NCBI GenBank assembly: GCA_045544035.1
Contig: JAZPYE010000007.1
Coordinates: 1 to 64,000, forward strand
Direction: 5' to 3'
Length of the DNA stretch: 64,000 nt
From: SIG587 sp045544035
GTDB taxonomy: Bacteria; Bacillota; Clostridia; Oscillospirales; Acutalibacteraceae
Shown piece after piece: positions 25,111-32,681 of the stretch (its first letter is position 1; each line of letters starts with the position of its first letter). Under the pieces are notes generated by a model that searched no databases, was not told the DNA's origin, and saw only the letters and a program-made list of their open reading frames with translations. The position numbers and the translations under genes are program-made.

Positions 25111-26458
25111 GGGCATTTTGCTCCCCGTTTTTTCCCTGCCGGGTAAGGAGAGGGTTGGCACCCTAGGTGTGGGTGCCCGCTTTTTTATTGATTTTTTAAA
25201 GGAAACGGGGCAAAACTATTGGCAAATTCTCCCCCTGGGCCCCGTAGGGCAGGGCAACTCCCCCTATTCTTCCATTAGCGCCTTTGCAGGCAACGAACTT
25301 TATATTGACCTTGAGGAACTTTATAAAAAAGGGCTTTTAAAAGAAAAGCCCCGGGAAAGTGAAAATACGGGTAGGGTGGATTATAAAACTCTTAAAGCCG
25401 AAAAAATGCCGTGGCTTATTCTCGCGGCAAAGAACTTTAAGCAGGATAAGGAAATTCTTAAATTTTTAAGGGAAAACGATTTTTGGCTTTCAGATTATGC
25501 AAAATATTGTGAAAAAAGGAAAAAAATACCCCAAAACATCACAAAAGTGTTGCAGTTTTTCTTTTTTTCACAGTGGGGAAATATTCGCGGGTATGCAAAC
25601 GAGCGAGGCATTAAAATTATTGGCGATTTGCCCTTTTATGTGGGGGCGAACTCGGTTGACATAATATCTAACCCTAAAAACTTCAGGGTGGGCGAGGATT
25701 TAACCCCTACACTGCTTTCCGGTGTGCCGCCCGATGAGTTTTCAGAGGATGGCCAACTGTGGGAAACACCTGTTTATAATTTTGAAAAACAGCGCACCGA
25801 TGGCTTTAAATTTTGGCGACAAAGGATAAATCAGGCGGCCGCCCTTTATGACTGCGTGCGCCTTGACCATTTTCGTGCCTTTTCCTCCTTTTATGCCGTG
25901 CCTATGGGACAAAAAACCGCCAAAAACGGACAGTGGATTAGGGGTGTGGGTATGCCTTTTTTCGAGGCACTAAAAAAAGAATTTTCAAAAATTCAGGTCA
26001 TTGCTGAGGACCTGGGATTTTCTGATGATGACCTTAAAATGCTTATTGAGAAAACAGGCTTTCCCACAATGAAGGTGCTTCAGTTCGCCTTTGACGGCAG
26101 GGAGGACAACCCCTTTTTGCCTCAAAATTTTGATAAAAACTGTGTGTGTTACACAGGCACCCACGATAACGACACCGCCGCCTCCTGGTATGAAAACGCC
26201 GATGAGAAAACCAAAAAACGGCTACTCCAAATTTGCGGCGATGCGGGCTTTACACCCTGCGAAAAGCTGATAACCCTGGCAATGAAAAGCAGGGCAGACA
26301 CCGTGATAATTCCCTTCGCCGACTACCTTGAAAGGGGAAATGAAGCCCGCATTAACACCCCTGGAAGCGAGAGCGAGGATAATTGGTCCTGGCGGGCAAA
26401 GGAAAGCGATTTCACAGAGGATTTAAAGAAAAAGGTTGGGCGGTTATCGGAGAGGTAA
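25094..26458 (+). CDS. malQ: 4-alpha-glucanotransferase (amylomaltase, GH77)
   Basis: 454 residues, slightly shorter than many MalQ. It transfers alpha-1,4-glucan chains between malto-oligosaccharides. The catalytic residues are in place: nucleophile Asp258 in VRLDHFRAF, acid/base Glu305 in VIAEDLGF and Asp358 in TGTHDND. LPLGPVGQGNSPYSS near residue 47 is a family hallmark. GTG 25094 is chosen because it falls in frame just before the conserved region with GAGGGG upstream; the open frame extends further back but there it overlaps the permease. The gene is translationally coupled to the importer, giving uptake and processing of maltodextrins. Confidence 0.95.
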   Translation: MQSRGKGILLPVFSLPGKERVGTLGVGARFFIDFLKETGQNYWQILPLGPVGQGNSPYSSISAFAGNELYIDLEELYKKGLLKEKPRESENTGRVDYKTLKAEKMPWLILAAKNFKQDKEILKFLRENDFWLSDYAKYCEKRKKIPQNITKVLQFFFFSQWGNIRGYANERGIKIIGDLPFYVGANSVDIISNPKNFRVGEDLTPTLLSGVPPDEFSEDGQLWETPVYNFEKQRTDGFKFWRQRINQAAALYDCVRLDHFRAFSSFYAVPMGQKTAKNGQWIRGVGMPFFEALKKEFSKIQVIAEDLGFSDDDLKMLIEKTGFPTMKVLQFAFDGREDNPFLPQNFDKNCVCYTGTHDNDTAASWYENADEKTKKRLLQICGDAGFTPCEKLITLAMKSRADTVIIPFADYLERGNEARINTPGSESEDNWSWRAKESDFTEDLKKKVGRLSER

Positions 26459-26495
26459 AAGGGAGGCTTTTACACCCAAAACACTCTAAAAAAAC

Positions 26496-26525
26496 AAACC
26501 TCGGCAGAAATGCCGAGGTTTACAT
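26496..26525 (+). terminator. Terminator after malQ
   Basis: Perfect 11-bp stem AAACCTCGGCA/TGCCGAGGTTT with a GAAA loop. The tail is not a pure T-run but GGTTTACATAA, the 11-mer repeated elsewhere in the window. Confidence 0.75.
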
Positions 26526-26549
26526 AATGTTGAGAGCAAATGAATAGTT

Positions 26550-26867
26550 TTATGATATGATTTTATATGTAAAATTGTTTTCTATAGAACTCACTCTATC
26601 AAACACTCTTAACATGATTTTGCACTCTTCTTGCAATTTTTTATCTAATGAATCCAAATTATGTATTTCAACAACATATTTTTCATCATCAAATAAATAT
26701 CTGAGACAATCCCAAAGAGCATCCCAATTTTCGCCGTAATACTGGGGTAAACCAAATTTTTCTTTAAGCATTAAGTGAATTTCGCCTAAATATTTGCATT
26801 TGGAAAAATCTAATATTATAGGGTTTTCGGTTATTTCTTTAAATGCGTGATAATCATTATAATTCAC
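26550..26867 (-). CDS. Barstar-family ribonuclease inhibitor
   Basis: 105 residues. The central block FGLPQYYGENWDALWDCLRY is the hallmark of the barstar fold; barstar plugs the active site of barnase with an acidic helix. An acidic stretch (YLFDDEKYVVEIHNLDSLD) follows. The start is GTG 26867, seven bases after a perfect AGGAGG. It lies 11 bases downstream of the barnase-like gene on the same strand, the order expected for a toxin followed by its immunity protein. The neighbouring spacers are AT-rich, unlike the core genes, suggesting that the pair was acquired. Confidence 0.9.
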   Translation of the reverse strand: MNYNDYHAFKEITENPIILDFSKCKYLGEIHLMLKEKFGLPQYYGENWDALWDCLRYLFDDEKYVVEIHNLDSLDKKLQEECKIMLRVFDRVSSIENNFTYKIIS

Positions 26868-26878
26868 TTTTTTACCTC

Positions 26879-27448
26879 CTATATAATTTCAAAAAATGTT
26901 TTGTAGTGGTCATATGTTACAAATATTAACCCATCATTTGAATAAACAACTCTCTGATTATTTCTATAACCAAATCTGTAATTTATATCCGCCTCATACC
27001 AAATACGCCCCTCTTTGCTCGGCAAATGACCATTATCATTATAATATTCTCCGCCAAATATCATCTTATCTGGACAAGACATTGATAGATTCGCTAATTT
27101 AGGCATCCAACCATTTGCTTTAGCTTCAGCACTTGTCAAATAATAATTCGGCAATTTTGATTCAAATTTTAAAGTCCAGTCTGCACCGTTTAAACCATTT
27201 ATAGTAGCAGTTCCGGCTTTTACAGTTTTCATAACAAGTATACGACATCTACACATATTATGCAACCTCGGTTCTTTTTCGGGCTTTTCGTTTATAAGCC
27301 ATATTTTTCCGTGGAGACTTCTGCAGTCATAGCAAGTTCTGATGTCTAAGTGAGCTATCCAATTTTTATATCTATTGCTTTCGCCAAAATCCGGTTTCCA
27401 ACTAAAACCATTAATTATTTGCAACAAAAGATAAGCAAAAATATCCAT
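26879..27448 (-). CDS. Barnase-family ribonuclease with an N-terminal phage-head-like Cys domain
   Basis: 189 residues. The C-terminal half (about 99-188) is a barnase: LPNYYLTSAEAKANGW, WYEADINY, YRNNQRVVYSNDGLI and DHYKTFFEI, with the catalytic Glu152, Arg166 and His181 and also Arg162 all kept. It should cut RNA. The N-terminal half has CYDCRSLHGKIW (Cys39, Cys42) and PRLHNMCRCR (Cys66, Cys68), the pattern at the C-terminus of SPP1 gp7/Mu gpF-type minor head proteins, often seen joined to toxins. No clear secretion signal is present. The start ATG 27448 follows AAGGAGGTG. With barstar it forms a toxin-immunity pair. Confidence 0.88.
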   Translation of the reverse strand: MDIFAYLLLQIINGFSWKPDFGESNRYKNWIAHLDIRTCYDCRSLHGKIWLINEKPEKEPRLHNMCRCRILVMKTVKAGTATINGLNGADWTLKFESKLPNYYLTSAEAKANGWMPKLANLSMSCPDKMIFGGEYYNDNGHLPSKEGRIWYEADINYRFGYRNNQRVVYSNDGLIFVTYDHYKTFFEII

Positions 27449-27539
27449 AAATACACCTCCTTCTAGAAACTATTTTAAGTTTAAAAAAATGGACATACAA
27501 CGACATCTTTGCGACATTTTTTAAAAATATAAACGTTTT

Positions 27540-27702
27540 AAAAATGTAGCCTCAACGGGATACTCTGCGCTGCTTGATTTTTCGACCGTTCCGAACGGTT
27601 GCGAAAAATCTGCGTTGCTCGAGACTTCACAGTCCGAAAAGGCTATCGCGCCTTTTCGGCTGCTTCGACGAACCCCTCGGGGTCCTCATCCCTTAAAGCG
27701 CG
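27540..27702. other. GC-rich structured spacer beside tRNA-Arg
   Basis: No gene is seen. Two strong hairpins lie at 27576-27610 (arms starting GATTTTTCG and ending CGAAAAATC) and 27634-27659 (perfect CCGAAAAGGC/GCCTTTTCGG). At 27689-27702 there is TCCCTTAAAGCGCG, an inverted copy of the tRNA-Arg 3' end. Base composition differs from the AT-rich barnase/barstar region next to it. Confidence 0.6.
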
Positions 27703-27712
27703 AATAGAAAAA

Positions 27713-27743
27713 AACGAGAACCGCACAATGTGCGATTCTCGTT
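27713..27743 (-). terminator. Terminator of tRNA-Arg
   Basis: Long stem AACGAGAA...CGCAC / GTGCG...TTCTCGTT with loop AAT, T-rich on both sides, immediately after the tRNA on its strand. Confidence 0.85.
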
Positions 27744-27745
27744 TT

Positions 27746-27822
27746 TGGCGCGCTTTAAGGGATTCGAACCCCTGACCTTTTGGTCCGTAGCCAAACGCTC
27801 TATCCAGCTGAGCTAAAAGCGC
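27746..27822 (-). tRNA. tRNA-Arg (anticodon ACG), CCA encoded
   Basis: Minus-strand cloverleaf with a 7-bp acceptor GCGCTTT/AAAGCGC, D-arm AGCTCAGCTGGATAGAGC, anticodon stem TTTGG/CCAAA with loop CTACGGA (anticodon ACG), T-arm CAGGG-TTCGAAT-CCCTT, discriminator G and encoded CCA (27748-27746). A34 would be edited to inosine by TadA, encoded at 11.5-12 kb. Confidence 0.97.
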
Positions 27823-27944
27823 AAGCATTTTTTCGATGCTAAAAGATTATATCACAAACGAAAAATAAAATCAATAGGAAATTTAAAAAATTTTTATTAT
27901 GCCCCGTTTTCCATAAAAAACCTGTCAAACTTTGAAAAAACTCA

Positions 27945-27973
27945 TTGAAAGATAGGAAAAAAAGGTATATAAT
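27945..27973 (+). promoter_or_regulatory. Sigma-A type promoter of the DUF3048 gene
   Basis: TTGAAA at 27945-27950, 17-base spacer, TATAAT at 27968-27973, 32 bases before the start. Confidence 0.65.
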
Positions 27974-28005
27974 CATAATATATTTTTTAAGAGGGGTTAT
28001 ATTCT

Positions 28006-29085
28006 ATGTGTAAGAAAATTATTTGTCTGCTTCTGGCGTTTTGTCTTTTGTTTTTGTGCGGTTGCTCGGGCAAAAAACCCACTGTTGATGTAAGCGAAGG
28101 CTTTAATTCATCGGGGGTTTCAGAGGAAAAAGTTTATGAAATCAACCCCTTAACGGGTGAAAAGACCCTCACCGCCGAACAGGTGAACCTGCGCCCCGTG
28201 GCTGTGTCGGTTAACAATGCCGTTGAAAGCGTGCAGACTGGCCTTGCAAAGGCTGATGTTGTTTATGAGACTGAGGTTGAGGGCGGTACAACCCGACTGC
28301 TTGCCGTTTTTAAGGATATTTCCTTGGCAGGGCAGGTGGGTCCCGTTCGCTCTGCCCGTATTCCCTTTAGTGACCTCGCAAGCGGTCACGATGCAATGTA
28401 CCTTCACTGCGGTGTTGACCCTGTATACTGCGCCAAGTATTTAGTAAATATCGGCTCCGACCATATGGATATTAACACGGGCCTTGCCGCAAATTACGGC
28501 TTCAGAGAGCCCAACGGCTTTGCCTACGAGCATACGATGTACACAAATTCCGAAAAGATTATAGATGGAATGAAGGACCTTAAAAAACGCACCACCACCG
28601 ATAGAAACACCTGGATAAGCTTCCTGCCCGAACCTGAAGAAGGTACCCCCCTCATTGCCTCTACCACCGCAAGGGAGGTTAAGGTTGTGTTTAGCGGCGC
28701 TTATTCCAATTCCTTTAGATATAACGAGGAAGAGGGCATTTATCAGCGAATTAGAAAAGGCAACTTCCACACCGATTATAAAACGGGAGAAAGGGTCAGC
28801 GTTAAAAACATTTTCGTGCTTAAAACCACCATTAGAGATTATCCCGATGGCAAACACCGCGAGGTGCTTTTAAACAGTGGCTCGGGTTATTACATAAGCA
28901 ATGGTAAATACGAGGAAATCAGTTGGTCAAAGGGCGATTATGATGACTCCTTCACTTTCACGAAGGCCGATGGCAGCGCCTTTTATGCCAACGCAGGCAA
29001 TTCCTGGATTTGCATTATAAATTCCACAGGCAGCGTTAATTTCACCGCCGCGCCCGAACCTGCTACCTCAAGCGAGGCACAATAA
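28006..29085 (+). CDS. DUF3048 lipoprotein (YerB family)
   Basis: 359 residues. A lipoprotein signal peptide ends at Cys20 (LFLCGC). The DUF3048 body is recognisable from NPLTGEKTL, RPVAVSVNN, ADVVYETEVEGGTTRLLAVF and GPVRSARI. In Bacillus, yerB is of unknown function. The protein should be anchored on the outer face of the membrane. The gene is monocistronic, with a clear promoter, a GAGGGG ribosome site and a terminator. The function is unknown, but the family assignment is confident. Confidence 0.9.
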   Translation: MCKKIICLLLAFCLLFLCGCSGKKPTVDVSEGFNSSGVSEEKVYEINPLTGEKTLTAEQVNLRPVAVSVNNAVESVQTGLAKADVVYETEVEGGTTRLLAVFKDISLAGQVGPVRSARIPFSDLASGHDAMYLHCGVDPVYCAKYLVNIGSDHMDINTGLAANYGFREPNGFAYEHTMYTNSEKIIDGMKDLKKRTTTDRNTWISFLPEPEEGTPLIASTTAREVKVVFSGAYSNSFRYNEEEGIYQRIRKGNFHTDYKTGERVSVKNIFVLKTTIRDYPDGKHREVLLNSGSGYYISNGKYEEISWSKGDYDDSFTFTKADGSAFYANAGNSWICIINSTGSVNFTAAPEPATSSEAQ

Positions 29086-29100
29086 AAAACAAAGTAAAAA

Positions 29101-29125
29101 AGCCGTGCAATGCACGGCTTTTTTG
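29101..29125. terminator. Terminator of the DUF3048 gene
   Basis: 8-bp stem AGCCGTGC/GCACGGCT with loop AAT and a T6 tail; the following bases are TGTTTACATAA, another copy of the repeated 11-mer. Confidence 0.88.
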
Positions 29126-29139
29126 TTTACATAATGTTT

Positions 29140-29886
29140 TTAGTCCTCATCGGGTTCCTCAGGGGCATCCCAGTTGTGCCAGATGTTCTGAACATCATCG
29201 TTTTCTTCCAGCATATCAATGAGTTTTTCCATCTTTGTAATGGCTTCCTCATCGGTAAGGGAAGTCATAGTGGAAGGAACATAGGCAACCTCGGCTGATA
29301 AAAAGGAATAGCCCTTGGCTTCCAGAGCCTCACGCACACGACCTAGTTCATTGGGGTCGGTAGAAATTTCGAAAACATCGCCGTCCTCGAAATTAAAGTC
29401 CTCGGCGCCGGCTTCCAGTGCGGCATCCATAACGGTTTCCTCATCCTTGCCCTCGGCTTCGATAAGGATAAGGCCCTTGCGCTGGAACATAAACATAACA
29501 GAGCCGGGCTGACCCAGGTTACCGCCGCATTTATCAAAATAGTGGCGCATATCGCCTGCAGTTCTGTTACGGTTGTCGGTTAAGGTTTCAACAACAACAG
29601 CAACACCCGAGGGACCGTAACCCTCGTAAACAATTTCCTCATAGTTATCGGTGTTGCCCTCTCCTGCGGCTTTCTTAATAATGCGCTCAATGTTTTCGTT
29701 GGGAACATTGGCAGCCTTTGCCTTGGCGATAACATCCTTAAGCTTGCTGTTTTCACTTAAATTGGGACCGCCCGCTTTTACAACCATGGCGATTTCTCTG
29801 CCGATTTTGGTGAAAACCTTGGCTCTGGCCTGGTCGGTTTTTTCCTTTTTTCTTTTAATGGTACTCCATTTGGAATGTCCTGACAT
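29140..29886 (-). CDS. yebC: YebC/PmpR family protein (translation or transcription factor)
   Basis: 248 residues with the invariant start MSGHSKWSTIKRKKEKTDQA, then FTKIGREI, YEGYGPSGVAVVVE and the acidic GAEDF block. The family was long annotated as DNA-binding regulators; recent work on some members points to relief of ribosome stalling at prolines. The start ATG 29886 is fixed by the conserved MSGHSKW; a TTG at 29898 is too close to the ribosome site. It is a monocistronic gene upstream of the vanY-dusB transcript. Confidence 0.93.
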   Translation of the reverse strand: MSGHSKWSTIKRKKEKTDQARAKVFTKIGREIAMVVKAGGPNLSENSKLKDVIAKAKAANVPNENIERIIKKAAGEGNTDNYEEIVYEGYGPSGVAVVVETLTDNRNRTAGDMRHYFDKCGGNLGQPGSVMFMFQRKGLILIEAEGKDEETVMDAALEAGAEDFNFEDGDVFEISTDPNELGRVREALEAKGYSFLSAEVAYVPSTMTSLTDEEAITKMEKLIDMLEENDDVQNIWHNWDAPEEPDED

Positions 29887-29938
29887 TTTTAAATTCAATC
29901 CTTCTCATAAAAATTATTCAACTAAATTATATTAACAC

Positions 29939-29966
29939 AAAACCCCCTTTTGCACAAGGGGGTTTT
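29939..29966 (-). terminator. Terminator of the dusB-DD-carboxypeptidase transcript
   Basis: 11-bp stem AAAACCCCCTT/AAGGGGGTTTT with a 6-base loop, seven bases beyond the stop of the carboxypeptidase gene. Confidence 0.85.
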
Positions 29967-29972
29967 AAAATT

Positions 29973-30776
29973 TTAATAAAGGGTTGCTAAATATTCCTCG
30001 AACACCTTGCCGCTTTCCCTTATAAGTTTGGCGTTTTCCTTGCCAACATAGCGGTAGTGCCAGGGCTCGGGGATAATGCCGGTGGTGTCCTGTTTGTCAT
30101 CGGGATAGCGGTAGATAAAGCCATAATCCCAACAATTTTCCTGAAGCCACTTAAATTCCTCGGTGTAACGGAAACTGTCATCGGTTGAGTTAAAGTCAAC
30201 AGCCAACCCGAGTTGATGCTCGCTGGTTCCCGGAATGGCAACTGCCGTTGCGGCTTCGATTTCTGCCTGCTTTCTTGTGTAATCGGGGTTGGCTGCCATA
30301 ACGCGGGCTACCTTGTTGTCAAAAAGGGCTTGTTGTTCTGCCATTGTTCTGGTTGATGAAACGAGAACAAGGTTAACACCCTCTCGCCTGGCATCATCCA
30401 TCATAGCAATAAGGTCGTTAAAGCCCACAGTTGCAAAGTGCATATTAGCCCAGGTGCCGTAGCCTGCGGGAATGGGGGTGGTTCTAGGCTTAAAGCCCTC
30501 GGGCAGGGGAACCCAGGGGTTAACCAGCATCATAAGATACTCCTCATCGTCAATGGGGGTGTAATCGGTGTTAGAGGAAAGGGAGGAGGTCTCAGTTGCA
30601 GAGGAAGCCTCACTTGATACCTCACTTGATACCTCACTTGAAACGGCTGAGCTTGTGCCCACCTCGGTTACAGAGGAGGACTGCTGAGAGCTGCCTACAA
30701 TATCGTTTCCCCCGCAGCCGCAAAGGGCAAGAAGCAGTGCAAAGCACAAAACAAGAGCAACAATTTTAGATTTCAT
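29973..30776 (-). CDS. D-alanyl-D-alanine carboxypeptidase lipoprotein (VanY/peptidase M15B family)
   Basis: 267 residues. A lipoprotein signal ends at Cys21 (LCGC), followed by a Ser-rich linker (about 28-70) that contains a short tandem repeat SSEVSSEVSSEASS. The catalytic domain shows SSTRTMAEQQALF, SEHQLGLAVDF (zinc-binding His and Asp) and EPWHYRYVG (third zinc ligand). Such enzymes trim the last D-Ala from peptidoglycan stem peptides outside the cell. The start is ATG 30776 with GGGAGGAAAA; an in-frame upstream extension is not used. It overlaps the end of dusB by 11 bases. No other van genes are nearby, so no resistance role is implied. Confidence 0.9.
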   Translation of the reverse strand: MKSKIVALVLCFALLLALCGCGGNDIVGSSQQSSSVTEVGTSSAVSSEVSSEVSSEASSATETSSLSSNTDYTPIDDEEYLMMLVNPWVPLPEGFKPRTTPIPAGYGTWANMHFATVGFNDLIAMMDDARREGVNLVLVSSTRTMAEQQALFDNKVARVMAANPDYTRKQAEIEAATAVAIPGTSEHQLGLAVDFNSTDDSFRYTEEFKWLQENCWDYGFIYRYPDDKQDTTGIIPEPWHYRYVGKENAKLIRESGKVFEEYLATLY

Positions 30777-31740
30777 TTTTATTTTCCTCCCATATTTTTT
30801 CACAAATATAATCAATATCTTTTATTTCTTTTATTTCTCCGCAAAGCTTTCTGAGATTTGCGGCGCCTTTAAGACCCTTCATATACCACGCCGTGTGCTT
30901 TCTTGCCTCCAGCATTGCGATATAAGGGTCTTTATATTTACACATAAGCTCAATGTGGCGGCGCATTGCATTAAGTTTTTCACAGAGGGTCGGCTGGGGC
31001 AGAATTTCGCCTGTGCAAAAGAAATGGTTTATGCTTTTAAAGACAAAGGGGTTGCCCATGGCGGCTCTGCCCACCATAAGAAAATCGGCTCCCGTTTTAT
31101 CCTTTACCGCCTTTGCCGAGGGGCCATCAACAATATCGCCGTTGGCAATAATGGGAATACTCACCGCCTCTTTAATTTTTCTAATTGTGTCATAATCAAC
31201 AGGCGGGGCATACATTTGTTTTCGTGTTCTGCCATGAACAGTTATGGCATCGGCGCCTGAAGCCTCTAAAATTTTGGCAAGCTCAACGCCGTTAATGCTG
31301 TTTTCATCCCACCCGATTCTGATTTTAACGGTAACAGGCAGGTCAACTGCATTTTTGACCGCCTTAACGATTTCACCTGCTTTTTTGGGGTCTTTAAGCA
31401 ATGCACTTCCACCGCCGTTTCCCGCAACCTTCGGGGCAGGGCAGCCCATATTGATATCAATAAAATCGGGGTTAAATTTAGCGGCAGTTTCTGCGGCTAA
31501 AGCCATAGTTTTTTCTTCGCCACCGAAAAGCTGGGATGCCATTGGGCGTTCTTTTTCGCCGATAAAAAGGTAGGAGGCGGATTTTTTATCCCCCATGCTA
31601 ACTCCTTTTGCGCTTGTTAGTTCCCCAACGGTGTAGGCAGCCCCTGCCTCGCGGCAAATCTCTCTCATGGCGCGGTCGGCAACCCCTGCCATAGGGGCTA
31701 GGGCGGCGTGGCCTGAAATTTCCAATTTTCCAATTTTCAT
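30766..31740 (-). CDS. dusB: tRNA-dihydrouridine synthase B
   Basis: 324 residues. Dus enzymes use FMN and NADPH to reduce uridines in tRNA. Seen: LAPMAGVADRAMREICREAG at the N-terminus, the catalytic Cys100 in DINMGCPAPKV, the AITVHGRTRKQMY block with conserved His and Arg, PIIANGDI and VGRAAMGNPFVF (phosphate binding). The C-terminal helical domain is present. First gene of a two-gene transcript with the DD-carboxypeptidase. Confidence 0.95.
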   Translation of the reverse strand: MKIGKLEISGHAALAPMAGVADRAMREICREAGAAYTVGELTSAKGVSMGDKKSASYLFIGEKERPMASQLFGGEEKTMALAAETAAKFNPDFIDINMGCPAPKVAGNGGGSALLKDPKKAGEIVKAVKNAVDLPVTVKIRIGWDENSINGVELAKILEASGADAITVHGRTRKQMYAPPVDYDTIRKIKEAVSIPIIANGDIVDGPSAKAVKDKTGADFLMVGRAAMGNPFVFKSINHFFCTGEILPQPTLCEKLNAMRRHIELMCKYKDPYIAMLEARKHTAWYMKGLKGAANLRKLCGEIKEIKDIDYICEKIWEENKNEI

Positions 31741-31909
31741 TTATGCCACCTCCGCCAAAAATCATATTAAAATTATATCAAAAAGGCGGCTTTTTGTAAA
31801 GTGAATATATAATATTAAAATATTTTTGAAATTATGCTTCTATTTTCTTTAAAGTAGTGATATAATAATTTAGAATATAGCCAAATTTTGCATAGGATGG
31901 AATTTACAA

Positions 31910-32668
31910 ATGGAGATAATCGTTAAGGGAAAAAAGGTGATTTACGAGGATGTAGGTCAAGGCGAGGCCATTGTGCTCCTGCACGGCTGGGGCTCTGAAA
32001 GTCGTTTCTTCGCCCCTATAATGAACGCTTTAAAAGACCGCTATCGCCTTATTGCCCCGAATTTCCCCGGTTGCGGCGGCAGTGAAACAATGGACACCCC
32101 CTGGACCCTTGAGGACTATGAGGAATTTGTTTTAGAATTCTTAAATAAACTCGAAATTAAAGACCCTGTTATGATGGGTCACTCCCACGGCGGCCGAGTA
32201 ACCCTTTCCCTTTGTGCAAAAGAAAAGGTTAATCCTAAAAAAATAGTTTTGCTGGATTCTGCGGGACTTATTCCTAAAAAAACCGCAAAACAAAAATTCA
32301 GAGCCAAAAGCTTTAAGGCAATTAAATGGTTTTTAACCCTGCCCGTTATAAAGAATTTTTCGGCAGGGTTACTTGATAAGGCAAGAAAATATTATGGTTC
32401 GGCGGATTATAATGCGGCGCCCCCTGTGCTTCGGCAAACGCTGGTTTCCCTTGTGAACACCGACCTTCGTGATGTTTTGCCAAACATTAAGGCATCGACA
32501 CTTCTTATCTGGGGAGAAAACGACACAGCCACCCCCCTGGCTGACGCCAAAATCATTGAAAGCAAAATTAGTGATGCAGGTCTTTGCGTTATAAAGGGTG
32601 CCGGGCATTTCGCCTTTGCCGAGGCGCCGGCCCAAACTATTGCAATTTTAAACAGTTTTTTAGCGTAG
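31910..32668 (+). CDS. Alpha/beta hydrolase
   Basis: 252 residues with a complete alpha/beta-hydrolase site: oxyanion loop LLHGWGSESRFF, nucleophile elbow GHSHGG (Ser92), an Asp in WGENDTATP and a His in GAGHFAFAEAP. The substrate is not predictable. It lies 13 bases upstream of the MurF-like gene and is probably cotranscribed with it and ddl, so a cell-wall link is possible but inferred. Start ATG 31910 after AGGATGGAA. Confidence 0.9.
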   Translation: MEIIVKGKKVIYEDVGQGEAIVLLHGWGSESRFFAPIMNALKDRYRLIAPNFPGCGGSETMDTPWTLEDYEEFVLEFLNKLEIKDPVMMGHSHGGRVTLSLCAKEKVNPKKIVLLDSAGLIPKKTAKQKFRAKSFKAIKWFLTLPVIKNFSAGLLDKARKYYGSADYNAAPPVLRQTLVSLVNTDLRDVLPNIKASTLLIWGENDTATPLADAKIIESKISDAGLCVIKGAGHFAFAEAPAQTIAILNSFLA

Positions 32669-32681
32669 AGGGAATAATTAG

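Noticed and set aside
27643..27828. Open frame of 61 codons on the minus strand over tRNA-Arg
   Set aside because: It is the translation of the tRNA gene itself (the LAQLDRAFGYGPKGQGFES pattern is a well-known artefact).
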